A stretch of 64,000 nucleotides of DNA from CBDCCT01 sp965214995 (GTDB taxonomy: Bacteria > Deinococcota > Deinococci > Deinococcales > Trueperaceae): NCBI GenBank assembly GCA_965214995.1, contig CBDCCT010000002.1, positions 1,550,001 through 1,614,000 of the forward strand. Direction: 5' to 3'. The notes under the pieces are model-generated. The model did not search any database. It saw only the letters and a list, made by a program, of their open reading frames with translations, and was not told the DNA's origin. A program made the position numbers and the translations under genes. This document shows positions 10,195 through 19,166 of the stretch, piece after piece. Every line of letters starts with the position of its first letter. The first letter of the stretch is position 1.

Positions 10195-11792
10195 TGCTGA
10201 GCACGCTCCTCATCGTTCTGGTCACGCTCTTTTTATGCGCTTACGTGGCGGTGCCCCTCCTGTGGCCGGGTCAGGCCGACCCCCTGCCCGACTTCCGCGA
10301 CCCCGTCACGCAGGATTTGGAGGAGGAGCGCGACGCCCTTTTTCGCGCCATCCGTGAACTGGACGTCCGCGAGGACCTGCCCGAGGCCAGGCGCGCCGAA
10401 CTCCGCGCCCGTTACGAGGCCAAGGCCGCCAAGGTCTTGCGCGCGCTCGACGAGCGGGAGGCGGCGCTCGCGGGACGGCCCGTTGTGACCCCGGCCCCGG
10501 CTCGAGCCCGCCGCGCCCCCGTCGCCGCGCTCTCGCTGCTGGGTCTCATGGGGGTGAGCGCGCTCCTGCTGGGCGGCTACGTCTTGCCGCGCGTGGGTGA
10601 GCAAGCGACCGTCACCACCGCCGACGCTGGGCAGTTGGCCGCCGCTCGCTCGCTCCAGACGCTTCAACGCGCCGCCGACCGCGACCCCTCGGCGGACAAT
10701 CTGCTAGCCCTCGCTGACGCCTATTGGCAAGCCGGAGAGGCCGACGGGGCCAAAACTGTGTACGAGCGCATCACCAACGAAATCACGCCCGCGCCCGCGC
10801 TCGCCTACCGCCGCCTCGGCTTTTTGGCGTTGCAGGATGACTTAAACGTCGCGCTCGCGTATCTCCAAAAAGCCAAAGACGCCGACCCGAACGACCTTGA
10901 CACCCTCTTCGCGCTGGGTGAGGTCTACTTCGCGCTCGACCGGACCGACGAGGCTGTAGATTCGTGGAACGCCTTTTTGGCCGCGCCCGGCGGCGCGGGT
11001 AACGCGGAGGTGGAGGCGCGGCTCGAGACCGCGCAAGCCGTCGCCCCCCTCGTCGCGGCGGTCAACAACGACCCGAGCGAGGCCAACCTCGCGGCGCTGG
11101 GCGACTTCTACTGGTCGCTCGAGGACCGCGAGCGCGCCGCCAACGCCTATTTCCGCGTGCTTACCGAGGCGAACCCGGAGAACCCCGTGGCGCTCTCCCG
11201 CGTCGGGCAGGTGCTCTTTTTCAGCGGCCGCACCGACGACGCGGTGGCGGTGTTGGAGCGCGCCCGCGGAGCCGATGATACGGACCTCCAGACGCTCCTC
11301 TTTCTGGGCAACGGCTACTTTACTCTGGGCGCTTATGAGCAGGCCATCGGCGCGTGGGAGCGTTACGTCGAGGTGGCGGGCGGCCCCACCGCGGCGGGCC
11401 GCGTGCCGAGCCTGATTGAGGACGCAAGGGCGCGACTCGCGGGAGGCACGACGGGCGGGACGAGCACGAGCGACGCACCTGCAAACGCCGCACCCAGCGC
11501 TGTCGCACCCAATGAATCCAATGAAACTGTCATGACTGTCTCGGGTGAAGGCGTCTACGCGGCGCGCTGCGCGGGTTGTCACGGGGCGGCGGGCGGCGGG
11601 GGCGCGGGACCCAAGCTGGTGGGGAACGCTCGAGCCGCCGACACGGACCGTCTCACGCGCGTCATCCAGAATGGCCGCGGCATGATGCCCGCCTTTGGAA
11701 GTGTTTTAACCAAAGCTGAGTTAGAAGCAGTAGTGCAGTACGTTTCCGGGACGCTCTCCCAGGGGGAGCCGTCGCAAGCGAGCCGACCGTGA
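10194..11792 (+). CDS. CcmI-like TPR chaperone with C-terminal cytochrome c domain
   Basis: A 532-aa protein in the place of ccmI. Residues 1-130 hold two membrane helices around a charged helical loop (RDALFRAIRELDVREDL), like the N-terminus of CcmI. Residues about 150-410 are TPR-type repeats that in CcmI bind apocytochrome c. After a Thr/Ala/Ser-rich linker, residues about 450-525 are a class I cytochrome c domain with CAGCH and a distal Met in GRGMMPAF. The fusion of the chaperone with a heme domain is unusual. It overlaps ccmH by one base and the Rieske gene by four. Confidence 0.82.
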   Translation: MLSTLLIVLVTLFLCAYVAVPLLWPGQADPLPDFRDPVTQDLEEERDALFRAIRELDVREDLPEARRAELRARYEAKAAKVLRALDEREAALAGRPVVTPAPARARRAPVAALSLLGLMGVSALLLGGYVLPRVGEQATVTTADAGQLAAARSLQTLQRAADRDPSADNLLALADAYWQAGEADGAKTVYERITNEITPAPALAYRRLGFLALQDDLNVALAYLQKAKDADPNDLDTLFALGEVYFALDRTDEAVDSWNAFLAAPGGAGNAEVEARLETAQAVAPLVAAVNNDPSEANLAALGDFYWSLEDRERAANAYFRVLTEANPENPVALSRVGQVLFFSGRTDDAVAVLERARGADDTDLQTLLFLGNGYFTLGAYEQAIGAWERYVEVAGGPTAAGRVPSLIEDARARLAGGTTGGTSTSDAPANAAPSAVAPNESNETVMTVSGEGVYAARCAGCHGAAGGGGAGPKLVGNARAADTDRLTRVIQNGRGMMPAFGSVLTKAELEAVVQYVSGTLSQGEPSQASRP

Positions 11793-12379
11793 GCAGGAGC
11801 GAACCTCAGCCCGTCGGGCCGTCTACCGAATCATCCACCGGCCCGACTCGCCGCACCTTTTTATCTTGGCTCTGGCGCCTTCCCGTCATCGCCGCGTTTG
11901 GAGCCGGGGTAGGGAGTTTTTTGTACGCCTACCGCGTCCACTTCGGCAAAGAGCCGCCCGCCGCCGCGCCGACCTTTGAACCCGTCGCGCCCCTCCCCGT
12001 CGCGCCGCTCTCCAGCCTCTCCAAACCCTGGGACGCCGCCGAATTTACCGTTGCAGGTCTTCCCGCCATCGCGCTGCGCCTGCCCGAGCCCATCCCCGGC
12101 GGCTTGAGCGTGGACGGCGCGCACTACGCCGCCTTTTCGCGCGTCTGCACTCATCTGGGCTGCACCGTGGCCCTAAACCGCGATCCCGACGCTGTCGCCT
12201 TTGCGTTCAACTACCGGCCCCCGGAGCCCGCGCTGGTCTGCCACTGTCACTTGAGCGTCTTTTTGCCCGAAGAGGGAGGCAAGGCGGTGAGCGGCCCGGC
12301 GGTGGAGCCGCTGCCGCGCGTCGGGCTCGAGAACCGCGAAGGCGTCCTCACCGCCGTGGGAATCGAGCGCAAAGTTTAA
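11789..12379 (+). CDS. Rieske [2Fe-2S] protein
   Basis: A 196-aa membrane-anchored Rieske protein, an electron carrier usually found in quinol-cytochrome c oxidoreductases. RRTFLSWLWRLPVIAAFGAG is a Tat-like signal anchor. The cluster ligands are in CTHLGC and CHCHLS. GTG 11789 overlaps the upstream gene by GTGA, so it belongs to the maturation operon. No cytochrome b gene follows within the window, so its complex partner is unknown. Confidence 0.9.
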   Translation: MSRSEPQPVGPSTESSTGPTRRTFLSWLWRLPVIAAFGAGVGSFLYAYRVHFGKEPPAAAPTFEPVAPLPVAPLSSLSKPWDAAEFTVAGLPAIALRLPEPIPGGLSVDGAHYAAFSRVCTHLGCTVALNRDPDAVAFAFNYRPPEPALVCHCHLSVFLPEEGGKAVSGPAVEPLPRVGLENREGVLTAVGIERKV

Positions 12380-12444
12380 TCCCATACCAACGCCGCACGT
12401 CCCGAAGTGAACAGCCTTTTTGAACTCGAGCTTCCAAAAAACCA

Positions 12445-12466
12445 CCCCGCTCAACGTTGAGCGGGG
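12445..12466. terminator. Intrinsic terminator between convergent genes
   Basis: CCCCGCTCAA directly followed by its reverse complement gives a perfect 22-bp palindrome between two convergent genes. On the minus strand it is followed by a T-run (the + strand has AAAAAA just to the left), so it mainly ends the desaturase transcript but could stop both. Confidence 0.75.
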
Positions 12467-12495
12467 CATAGATGTTCCGACTTTTACGGATAGCA

Positions 12496-13593
12496 CTACC
12501 GGTTTTCTTCACCCGGCACATCCGGCCACTCCGGGTTCTCGACAAACAGGGTCGGGTCGATTTCATCAAACCCGATGTCCTGCTCGTATTTGTTTATCTT
12601 GCCGTGCAAACGCCTCACGTCACCCTCGACTAAACCATAGTCAAAGGAGTCCCAGATGGCGGTAAGCTGCGTGTCGCCTTCGTTCGTAGGGACTAAGCGC
12701 GTGTTTTTGATGCCCGCCTCGAGCGCCTTGCGGTTCTCTACTCCTAAATTCTTAAACACCACCTGCACCACGTCGCGCGCGTACTGGCGCGGCCCGTAGA
12801 TGCCCGCTTTATAAACCGCCTCGTTAAACGTGTCCCAATCGGGCACAATCAGAGATGCGGGCATGGCGAAGTGGTCGAGCACGTCTTTCATCGCTTCTAG
12901 GGTCCGCTGCGGGTAGTAGTAAAGAAAGAGCCGCACGCCCTCTAAAAAGAAGTTATAGTGCGCCGCCTCGTCCACCGCGATGGTGGTGGCGACCCTAGCA
13001 AGCACCGGGTCGGCGTCGCCCTTGTGGTGCTCTTTGTCGGACTGGCCTCTGGCGATGTTTGCCAAGTTTAGGTAGTTAAGTTGCGTGGCGCGCTCCTGGA
13101 ACACGGTGTAGATGAGGTTTCTTAGCGCGTCGCCCTCCCAAAGGCTGCGGTGCGTGTTGGCGCGGAGGTCGTGCTTGTACGCTTCCAAAAACTCGGGGCT
13201 GCGTTGTCTCGAGAACAGCACCGCGTTCTCCCAGGTGTCGGCGTGTTTTTCCTCTTCCGAGCCCCAGCGAAGCTGAAAGTGGCTCCGCCCGTGGCTCCTG
13301 CGTACTAGATTGAGGATTTCGTCCACGTAATCGGGCGTGTAGTATTCAACCGCGAAAAAGCCCTGCAACACCCGGACGAGCGGCTCGGAAAAGTCCTGGC
13401 GCAGCTTGCGCCAGTCGAAAGACTTGTCCGGGTTCCAGTTGCGCGTCTCCTGGCTGCGCGCGGTGTACCAGCGATATAAGCCCAGAAAGCCGCGCTCGAT
13501 AAGGCGGTCTTTTTGCGCGTTGCTGAGTAGCGCGGCGGGGGTTCGCGGGCGGTCGTGCTCGGTAATGTAAAGAGGGGGCGTAAGTGTGTCCAT
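12496..13593 (-). CDS. Acyl-ACP desaturase (ferritin-like di-iron)
   Basis: A 365-aa member of the soluble acyl-[acyl carrier protein] desaturase family, which uses a di-iron centre and O2 to put a cis double bond in acyl chains. Both iron-binding motifs are present: SEEEKHADTWENA (EExxH) and VDEAAHYNFF (DExxH). Length is typical for bacterial members. AAGGAG precedes ATG 13593. The upstream gap holds a candidate operator (13644-13662). Membrane lipid unsaturation is the likely role. Confidence 0.88.
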   Translation of the reverse strand: MDTLTPPLYITEHDRPRTPAALLSNAQKDRLIERGFLGLYRWYTARSQETRNWNPDKSFDWRKLRQDFSEPLVRVLQGFFAVEYYTPDYVDEILNLVRRSHGRSHFQLRWGSEEEKHADTWENAVLFSRQRSPEFLEAYKHDLRANTHRSLWEGDALRNLIYTVFQERATQLNYLNLANIARGQSDKEHHKGDADPVLARVATTIAVDEAAHYNFFLEGVRLFLYYYPQRTLEAMKDVLDHFAMPASLIVPDWDTFNEAVYKAGIYGPRQYARDVVQVVFKNLGVENRKALEAGIKNTRLVPTNEGDTQLTAIWDSFDYGLVEGDVRRLHGKINKYEQDIGFDEIDPTLFVENPEWPDVPGEENR

Positions 13594-13643
13594 TTAGCTC
13601 CTTTATAAACTCGTTTTCAAGACAAATACACCATAAAAAGAGG

Positions 13644-13662
13644 GCAAATCATCCCGATTTGC
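13644..13662. promoter_or_regulatory. Inverted repeat, candidate operator of the desaturase gene
   Basis: GCAAATC-ATCCC-GATTTGC is a perfect 7-bp inverted repeat with a 5-bp spacer, about 50 bp upstream of the desaturase start. The form is that of a dimeric repressor site; the regulator is not known. Confidence 0.45.
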
Positions 13663-13758
13663 GGGTGAAATTCAGGCAGTGTATCAAACCCCACACCCCA
13701 GCGAAGCGTAAGGCTTAACATTGAAATTGCTTCCCCCGGAGTCCTTAGTATACCCTGA

Positions 13759-14850
13759 TTATTCGTACTGCCGTGTAACCCTGCTTCCCAAGCCCGTGAG
13801 CAGTTCGTAAGAGATGCTGCCCACCCGCCGCGCCACCTCTTCCGCGCCGAGCGCGCCCGGCCCGAAAAGCGTGACGCGGTCGCCGGGTTGCACCTCCAAG
13901 TCGCCCACCTCGACCATCATCTGATCCATACAGATGCGCCCGACCACGGGCCACTTTACGCCCTGAACGAGCACCTCCGCCTTGCCGCTCAGGGCGCGCG
14001 GGTAGCCGTCGGCGTAGCCGATGCGCACCGTGGCGACGGTGGTGTCGCGGGGTGCGGTCCACTGCGCGCCGTAGGAAACGGTCTCGCCCGCGCGCACTCT
14101 TTTAACAAAGGTGACGGGCGCGGTGAGGGTCATGACGGGTTTTAGGTTCGGCTCCAAAGCCGTTGTCACGTCGCTCGAGTGATACCCATAAAGCGCGATG
14201 CCGGGGCGCACCAGGTCGAAATGCGCGTTTTTGTAGGCGAGCAGCGCTGGAGAGTTGGCGGCGTGGGTGAGGGGGGGCTCGAGGCCGTCACGCTCCAAGG
14301 CGGCGAGAAAGCAGTGGAAGTTGTCAATTTGGCCTTCTGTAAAACGCCTGTCCGCCCCGTCCGCGCAGGCGAAGTGGGTCCAGACGCCCCCCAACGCCAC
14401 GCCGCTCGCCCGCTCAACTTTTCTGGCGACCTCTACAGCCTCACGCCAAGGCAGACCCAGACGACCCATGCCGGTGTCCACCTTGAGGTGAACCCGCGCC
14501 TCCACACCCACCGTCCGCGCGGCCCGTTGCACCGCCTCGAGCGACACCTCGTCCGCCACGGTCAGGGCGACATCGCGGTCTATCAAATTCTCCAAGCCCT
14601 CATACACCGGGCTGAAAATGAGAACGCGCCCCGCCAGCCCCGCCGCGCGCAGCTCGAGCGCCTCATTGGGCGTCGCCACGCCGAACCAGCCTACGCCGAG
14701 CGTCTCTAAATGCCGGGCAACCCGGGGCGCGCCGTGCCCGTAGGCGTCCGCTTTGACCGCCGCGAGCATCTGGGTGTGGGGCTCGAGGTGACGCCGCAAG
14801 AGCGTGACGTTGTGCCCTAACGCACCCAAATCAACCGTGGCCGTAGGCAC
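13759..14850 (-). CDS. alr: Alanine racemase
   Basis: A 363-aa PLP-dependent racemase that makes D-alanine for peptidoglycan. The PLP lysine is in VKADAYGHG and the second catalytic Tyr in VSYGAQW; the C-terminal beta domain includes GRICMDQMMVEVG. GTG 14850 has an AAGGT ribosome site. It lies ten bases after the substrate-binding protein gene and is probably transcribed with it. Length and motifs are standard. Confidence 0.95.
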   Translation of the reverse strand: MPTATVDLGALGHNVTLLRRHLEPHTQMLAAVKADAYGHGAPRVARHLETLGVGWFGVATPNEALELRAAGLAGRVLIFSPVYEGLENLIDRDVALTVADEVSLEAVQRAARTVGVEARVHLKVDTGMGRLGLPWREAVEVARKVERASGVALGGVWTHFACADGADRRFTEGQIDNFHCFLAALERDGLEPPLTHAANSPALLAYKNAHFDLVRPGIALYGYHSSDVTTALEPNLKPVMTLTAPVTFVKRVRAGETVSYGAQWTAPRDTTVATVRIGYADGYPRALSGKAEVLVQGVKWPVVGRICMDQMMVEVGDLEVQPGDRVTLFGPGALGAEEVARRVGSISYELLTGLGSRVTRQYE

Positions 14851-14860
14851 TCGCTACCTT

Positions 14861-15775
14861 TCAGTTGCCGAACGCGTCTTGCAGCGCCCCAGCGGCGGGC
14901 TCGCCGCTGGCGGTGGTGACGCCCTCCACCCAGCCCGTCACCACGTCCAGGTTCTCAGAAATCCAGTCGCGCGCGACCACTTCCGGGTCCTCACCTTGGC
15001 GGCTGTAGCGGTCAACCCAGCCGTTCTGAATCTCCGGCGTGACCGCAAACTGCTCAAAAAATCTTGTGAGGTTCGGATTTTCGTCTGCGAACGCCGCGTT
15101 GAGCGCCGTCGCCACAAAGCCGTCGCCGCCCCAGACGTTTTCCGGGTCGTCTAAATAGGTAAGGTCATAGACCGCGTTCATCCAGTGCGGGCTCCAGGCC
15201 AAAAAGACGATGGGCTCCTCTCTCTGATAAGCCCGCTCGACCGCCGCGAGCATCCCCTCGGTGGAGGATTCAACGAGCTCAAAATCCTGTAGGCCGTAGG
15301 TGTCGCCCTCGATCATGTCCAGAATGATGGTGTTGCCGTCGTTGCCGGGCTCGATGCCGTAAATCTTGCCGTCAAACTCGCCCGCGTTGGCTGCCAAATC
15401 GGCGAGCGAGGTGACGCCCGTGTCGGCCACAAAGGTGGGCACGGCGGGGCGGTAGACGGTGGGCTCCAGGTTGCGCGCCGCCAGCGTGACGGAGCCGTCG
15501 CCCGTGTCGGCCAGGTAAGGCTCGACCAGCGCGTCCATGCTGGGCCGCCAGACGCCCAGAAACACGTCCAGATCGCCTTCGGACAGACCCTTGAGCACGA
15601 TGGGCACGCTTAGCGCCTGCGTCTGCGCGTCGTAGCCGAGCGTCTCTAAGACGGCGGCGGCGACCTGTGTTTTGACCGTGACGCCGGGCCATTCAACGTA
15701 GCCGAAGCGGACCGTCTGCGCCGCCGCGAGGGGCAAAGAGAGGGCGAGCGTAAGCGTGAACAAAAGGCGTTTCAT
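14861..15775 (-). CDS. Glycine betaine/choline ABC transporter substrate-binding protein
   Basis: A 304-aa periplasmic protein of the OpuAC/ProX family. MKRLLFTLTLALSLPLAAAQ is a signal peptide cleaved after AAA; no lipobox Cys is seen. Family features include FGYVEWPGVTVKTQVAAAVLE, the Trp-rich FLGVWRPSMD and FLAWSPHWMNA, which would form an aromatic cage for the quaternary amine. It is divergent from its ATPase and permease genes (15994-17906). Substrate (glycine betaine, proline betaine or choline) is inferred from the family. Confidence 0.9.
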   Translation of the reverse strand: MKRLLFTLTLALSLPLAAAQTVRFGYVEWPGVTVKTQVAAAVLETLGYDAQTQALSVPIVLKGLSEGDLDVFLGVWRPSMDALVEPYLADTGDGSVTLAARNLEPTVYRPAVPTFVADTGVTSLADLAANAGEFDGKIYGIEPGNDGNTIILDMIEGDTYGLQDFELVESSTEGMLAAVERAYQREEPIVFLAWSPHWMNAVYDLTYLDDPENVWGGDGFVATALNAAFADENPNLTRFFEQFAVTPEIQNGWVDRYSRQGEDPEVVARDWISENLDVVTGWVEGVTTASGEPAAGALQDAFGN

Positions 15776-15993
15776 TTTTTCTCCTTTAGCGTCATTTCTT
15801 TAGAACCGTAACGCGTAGCTTTGTGACGTACGGGCGGCAATTCTTGGAAAGTTAGGGAGACGCTAAACGCCGGCCCGTAAGCTATCCCCGCGTCTCCAGA
15901 GCTTGTGGATGATAGCCTCACAAAGTTACCACGCCCCCCCGCACGCGGTAGTCTCACGTATGTACCGTGACGAGGGGCACCCAAGGAGCGCGT

Positions 15994-17052
15994 TTGAACA
16001 AAATCGTCCTCAGCCACGTGTCGAAACTTTTTGGCCCACGTCCTCAGAGGGCGCTCGAGCGCCTCGCCGAGGGTGCGAGCAAGAGCGAGGTGCAGCGCGA
16101 ACTCGGCGGGGTGGTGGGCGTCTACGACGCGTCGCTCTCCGTCGAGGCGGGCGAGACGTTCGTGCTGATGGGGCTTTCGGGGAGCGGCAAGTCGACCCTG
16201 CTGCGCCTTGTGAACCGGCTGCTCGACCCCACCGCCGGGCGCGTCACCGTGGACGGCGTGGACTTAACACGCTTGAGCGGGCGCAAGCTGCGCGAGTTCC
16301 GGCGCGAGCACTTCGGCGGGATGGTCTTCCAGCACTTCGCGCTCCTGCCCCACCGGACGGTCCTCCACAACGTCGCTTTTGGCCTGGAGCTTCAGGGCGT
16401 GCCCAAAAAGGAGCGGCTGATACGTGCGGGCGAGATGATAGGGCGCGTCGGCCTGGGCGGGTTCGAGAACAGCCGGCCCGACACGCTCTCCGGCGGGATG
16501 CAGCAGCGCGTGGGGCTGGCGCGCTCGCTCGCGCTGGGGGCCGACATCTTGCTCATGGACGAGCCCTTTAGCGCGCTCGACCCGCTTATCCGCCGCGAAC
16601 TGCAAGACGAACTCTTAACCCTCCAGCGGCAGGTCGGCAAAACGCTCCTGTTCGTGACCCACGACCTCAACGAGGCGCTGAGGCTGGGGGACCGCGTCGC
16701 CATCATGAAGGGCGGGCGGGTGGTGCAGGTCGGCACGGGCCAGGAAATCATCGCGCGGCCCGCGGACGCTTATGTGAGCGCCTTTACCGAGGGCGTGGAC
16801 CGGCTGCGCGCGCTCCTGGCCTATACGCTTATGCAGCCCGCGAGCCGTTTGGAGACGACGCTCGAGGTCGGCGTCTACACCCCCTTAAGCGAGGTGGTCG
16901 CCGTCGCCGCCAAAGAAGACGCGCCCGTGGCGGTCAAAGACGCGCAGGGCGATACGGTGGGCGTCATCACCAGAGACGCGCTGCTGGAGGCCTTGGCGGG
17001 CGTTTCTGCGGGAGATTCTAAAGAAGCCGCGTTTCTAAAGGGAGAACGCTAG
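15994..17052 (+). CDS. Glycine betaine/choline ABC transporter ATPase
   Basis: A 352-aa ProV/OpuAA-type ATPase. Walker A is GLSGSGKST, the signature LSGGMQQR, Walker B ILLMDEPFSALD and the switch His in VTHDLNEA. The C-terminal 100 residues are a degenerate CBS-pair region, a known ionic-strength sensor in OpuA systems. TTG 15994 is chosen because AAGGAG (15983-15988) lies five bases before it; an in-frame GTG at 15967 has no such site. The permease start overlaps its stop. Confidence 0.9.
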   Translation: MNKIVLSHVSKLFGPRPQRALERLAEGASKSEVQRELGGVVGVYDASLSVEAGETFVLMGLSGSGKSTLLRLVNRLLDPTAGRVTVDGVDLTRLSGRKLREFRREHFGGMVFQHFALLPHRTVLHNVAFGLELQGVPKKERLIRAGEMIGRVGLGGFENSRPDTLSGGMQQRVGLARSLALGADILLMDEPFSALDPLIRRELQDELLTLQRQVGKTLLFVTHDLNEALRLGDRVAIMKGGRVVQVGTGQEIIARPADAYVSAFTEGVDRLRALLAYTLMQPASRLETTLEVGVYTPLSEVVAVAAKEDAPVAVKDAQGDTVGVITRDALLEALAGVSAGDSKEAAFLKGER

Positions 17053-17906
17053 TGTGGGAGCTTTTTAACACGTGGTGGCAACGCGGCGTGCCCCTGGGTG
17101 ATGTGGTCGAGCGCGGCGTTGACGGGCTTTCCGCGGCCTTTCCGGGCGTTTTCGACGCCTTTAACGCGGGCGTGCTGTGGCTGGTCGAGGGGGTGGTGTG
17201 GGGGTTGGGGCGTCCCCATGCACTCGTCATTGTCGGCCTTTTCACCGCGCTCGCCTTTTGGCTGCGCGGCCCGCGCACCGCGCTTTTTACAGCGTTAGGG
17301 CTCCTCCTCACGCTCAACATGGGGATGTGGGAGGCGTTCGTCGACACCCTCGCGCTCGTCGGAGTGGCGGAAATTTTCGTCTTGCTCCTCGGCCTGCCGC
17401 TGGGCGTCCTTGCCGGGACGAGCCGCGCGGCGGAGCGCTTGACCGAGCCGCTGCTCGACTTTATGCAGACGATGCCCGCGTTCGTCTACCTCATTCCCGC
17501 CGTCGTGTTCTTCTCCCTCGGCGTAGTGCCGGGGGTGGTGGCGACGGTGATTTTCGCGCTGCCGCCGCTCGTCAGGCTCACCAGTTTGGGCCTGCGTGGG
17601 GTGCCCAAAGACCTCATGGAGGCGTCCGAAGCCTTTGGCGCGACGCCCACGCAGCGGCTTTTCAAGGTGCAACTCCCCAGCGCCTTGCCGAGCATCTTGG
17701 CGGGTGTGAACCAGTCCATCATGCTGGGGCTGTCAATGGTTGTTATCGCCGCGCTCGTCGGGGCGGGCGGCCTGGGCGCGGAAGTTTTGCGCGGGGTGAA
17801 TACGCTCAACATCTCCCTGGGCTTTGAGGCGGGGCTCGCCATCGTCATCATGGCAATCGTTTTGGACCGCCTCACGCAGGGGCTCGGGGGGCGCAAGCGG
17901 GAGTGA
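17052..17906 (+). CDS. Glycine betaine/choline ABC transporter permease
   Basis: A 284-aa ProW/OpuAB-type permease with about seven helices. The cytoplasmic EAA loop that docks on the ATPase is seen at LMEASEAFGATPTQRLFKV. QTMPAFVYLIPAVVFFSLG and NQSIMLGLSMVVIAALVG are family hallmarks. GTG 17052 overlaps the stop of the ATPase gene by one base. It is an inner-membrane component of compatible-solute uptake. Confidence 0.9.
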   Translation: MWELFNTWWQRGVPLGDVVERGVDGLSAAFPGVFDAFNAGVLWLVEGVVWGLGRPHALVIVGLFTALAFWLRGPRTALFTALGLLLTLNMGMWEAFVDTLALVGVAEIFVLLLGLPLGVLAGTSRAAERLTEPLLDFMQTMPAFVYLIPAVVFFSLGVVPGVVATVIFALPPLVRLTSLGLRGVPKDLMEASEAFGATPTQRLFKVQLPSALPSILAGVNQSIMLGLSMVVIAALVGAGGLGAEVLRGVNTLNISLGFEAGLAIVIMAIVLDRLTQGLGGRKRE

Positions 17907-18748
17907 GTGGGGCAAAGGGGAGCGTGTCCGCAGAGTTTCCAGAGCACGCCGACACTGAGAGCAGGCGGGGACCTTGGGCGTTTGTTACGCTCCTCAGCCT
18001 GTTGGCGACGATCGTGTTGTGGATACCGCTCGAGCAGTGGCTCTTGGGCGGCGTCTCCGCAGCCATCTTTGCAGCGTCTCTTGTAAAAGAATCCCCAACC
18101 CGCAGATTGCGTTACGGGGCGCTCGCCTCCGCCGTCCTCGTCCTCACCCTAGCGCCCATCAACACGCGCACCGACAACCAGCACTCGCTGACGATGGCGC
18201 TCTTTTTCTTAGCAGCACTCGTCCTGCCCACGGCTCTTTTGTGGCGACAAAACATCATCACCTTTAAATTCTTGCCCGACCGGCTCGACTGGGTGGACGT
18301 GGCCTATACCCTCCTGTCCGTCCCGCTCGCCTGGGGCGGCTTCCGGCTCTATTTCGGCGTGCTGAGCCCGGAGGTGCCCTTTAACTGGACCTTGCCGCCC
18401 ACGCCCGACAACGAGGAGCTCTTGCGGCTTTTTCTGGGCATCAACGCGGTGGGCATCTGGGACGAGCTCTTTTTCGTCAACATCGGTTACGCCGTGCTGC
18501 GCGCCCTTTTCCCCGCGCGCGTCGCCAATCCCGCGCAGGCGGTGCTTTACACCGCGGTGCTCTATGACATGGCCTTTACGGGCTGGGGGCCGCTGTTCGT
18601 CTACACGCTCGCGCTCACGCAAGGGGCCATGTTTGAACGTTCAAAGGTTCTTTTGTACGTGCTCGTGGTCCACCTCATCGTGGATTACTTTCTTTTTCAG
18701 GAGATCGTGTCGGCGTACTATCCGGGGCTCTCGGTGTGGTGGCACTAG
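17903..18748 (+). CDS. CPBP-like membrane protein (degenerate protease motifs)
   Basis: A 281-aa protein with about eight membrane helices. Three segments recall the CPBP/CAAX protease family: IWDELFFVN in place of EExxxR, FVYTLALTQGAMFER in place of FxxxH, and HLIVDYF resembling the third His motif. The first motif lacks the second Glu-Arg pattern, so protease activity is doubtful. It overlaps the permease stop by four bases and probably belongs to the same transcript. Family assignment is tentative. Confidence 0.55.
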   Translation: MSGAKGSVSAEFPEHADTESRRGPWAFVTLLSLLATIVLWIPLEQWLLGGVSAAIFAASLVKESPTRRLRYGALASAVLVLTLAPINTRTDNQHSLTMALFFLAALVLPTALLWRQNIITFKFLPDRLDWVDVAYTLLSVPLAWGGFRLYFGVLSPEVPFNWTLPPTPDNEELLRLFLGINAVGIWDELFFVNIGYAVLRALFPARVANPAQAVLYTAVLYDMAFTGWGPLFVYTLALTQGAMFERSKVLLYVLVVHLIVDYFLFQEIVSAYYPGLSVWWH

Positions 18749-18905
18749 GGGGTAAAAAATTATCCAGTTTATGTAGGTCTCACGGCGAGGTTTGAGCGCT
18801 GCAGAAGCGGATCGGGCAGAATCTCGAATTGCCTCGCCAGGTTGCTTACGCGTGAGAAGGCCCGTAAAGTCACATAAGCGGAAGACAACTAGGTAGCAGT
18901 AAAGC

Positions 18906-18911
18906 TATGCT
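18906..18911 (+). promoter_or_regulatory. -10 box of a leaderless start (second antitoxin)
   Basis: TATGCT, six bases, then ATG 18918; no Shine-Dalgarno sequence. Confidence 0.6.
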
Positions 18912-18917
18912 TCTACT

Positions 18918-19166
18918 ATGAGACAGATCAACTTAAAAAGCGACCGTGTAGCCGCTTTGCTCGAGCAGATCGCGCAGCGGACAGGCGAAACAAAGGTCGA
19001 CATCGTCACAAAGGCGCTCGAAGAGCGCTTACAGGAGCTCGAGGCAAAAGACCGCGCAACGCGCACGCTCACGTGGCTAAAAACAGCTGTTTGGCCAAAC
19101 CTTCCTGAAACAGAGCGCGGCGAGGCTCCTTCCAAAGAAGAGCAAGAAAAACTGCTCGGGTTCTGA
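18918..19166 (+). CDS. VapB-type antitoxin (Rv0623/PSK family)
   Basis: An 82-aa protein. Residues 1-45 form a likely ribbon-helix-helix (INLKSDRVAALLEQIAQRTG then TKVDIVTKALEERLQEL), the DNA-binding dimer of VapB-type antitoxins. The C-terminus (ERGEAPSKEEQEKLLGF) resembles the tail that blocks the toxin active site. The last base of its stop is shared with the toxin start region. Confidence 0.8.
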   Translation: MRQINLKSDRVAALLEQIAQRTGETKVDIVTKALEERLQELEAKDRATRTLTWLKTAVWPNLPETERGEAPSKEEQEKLLGF

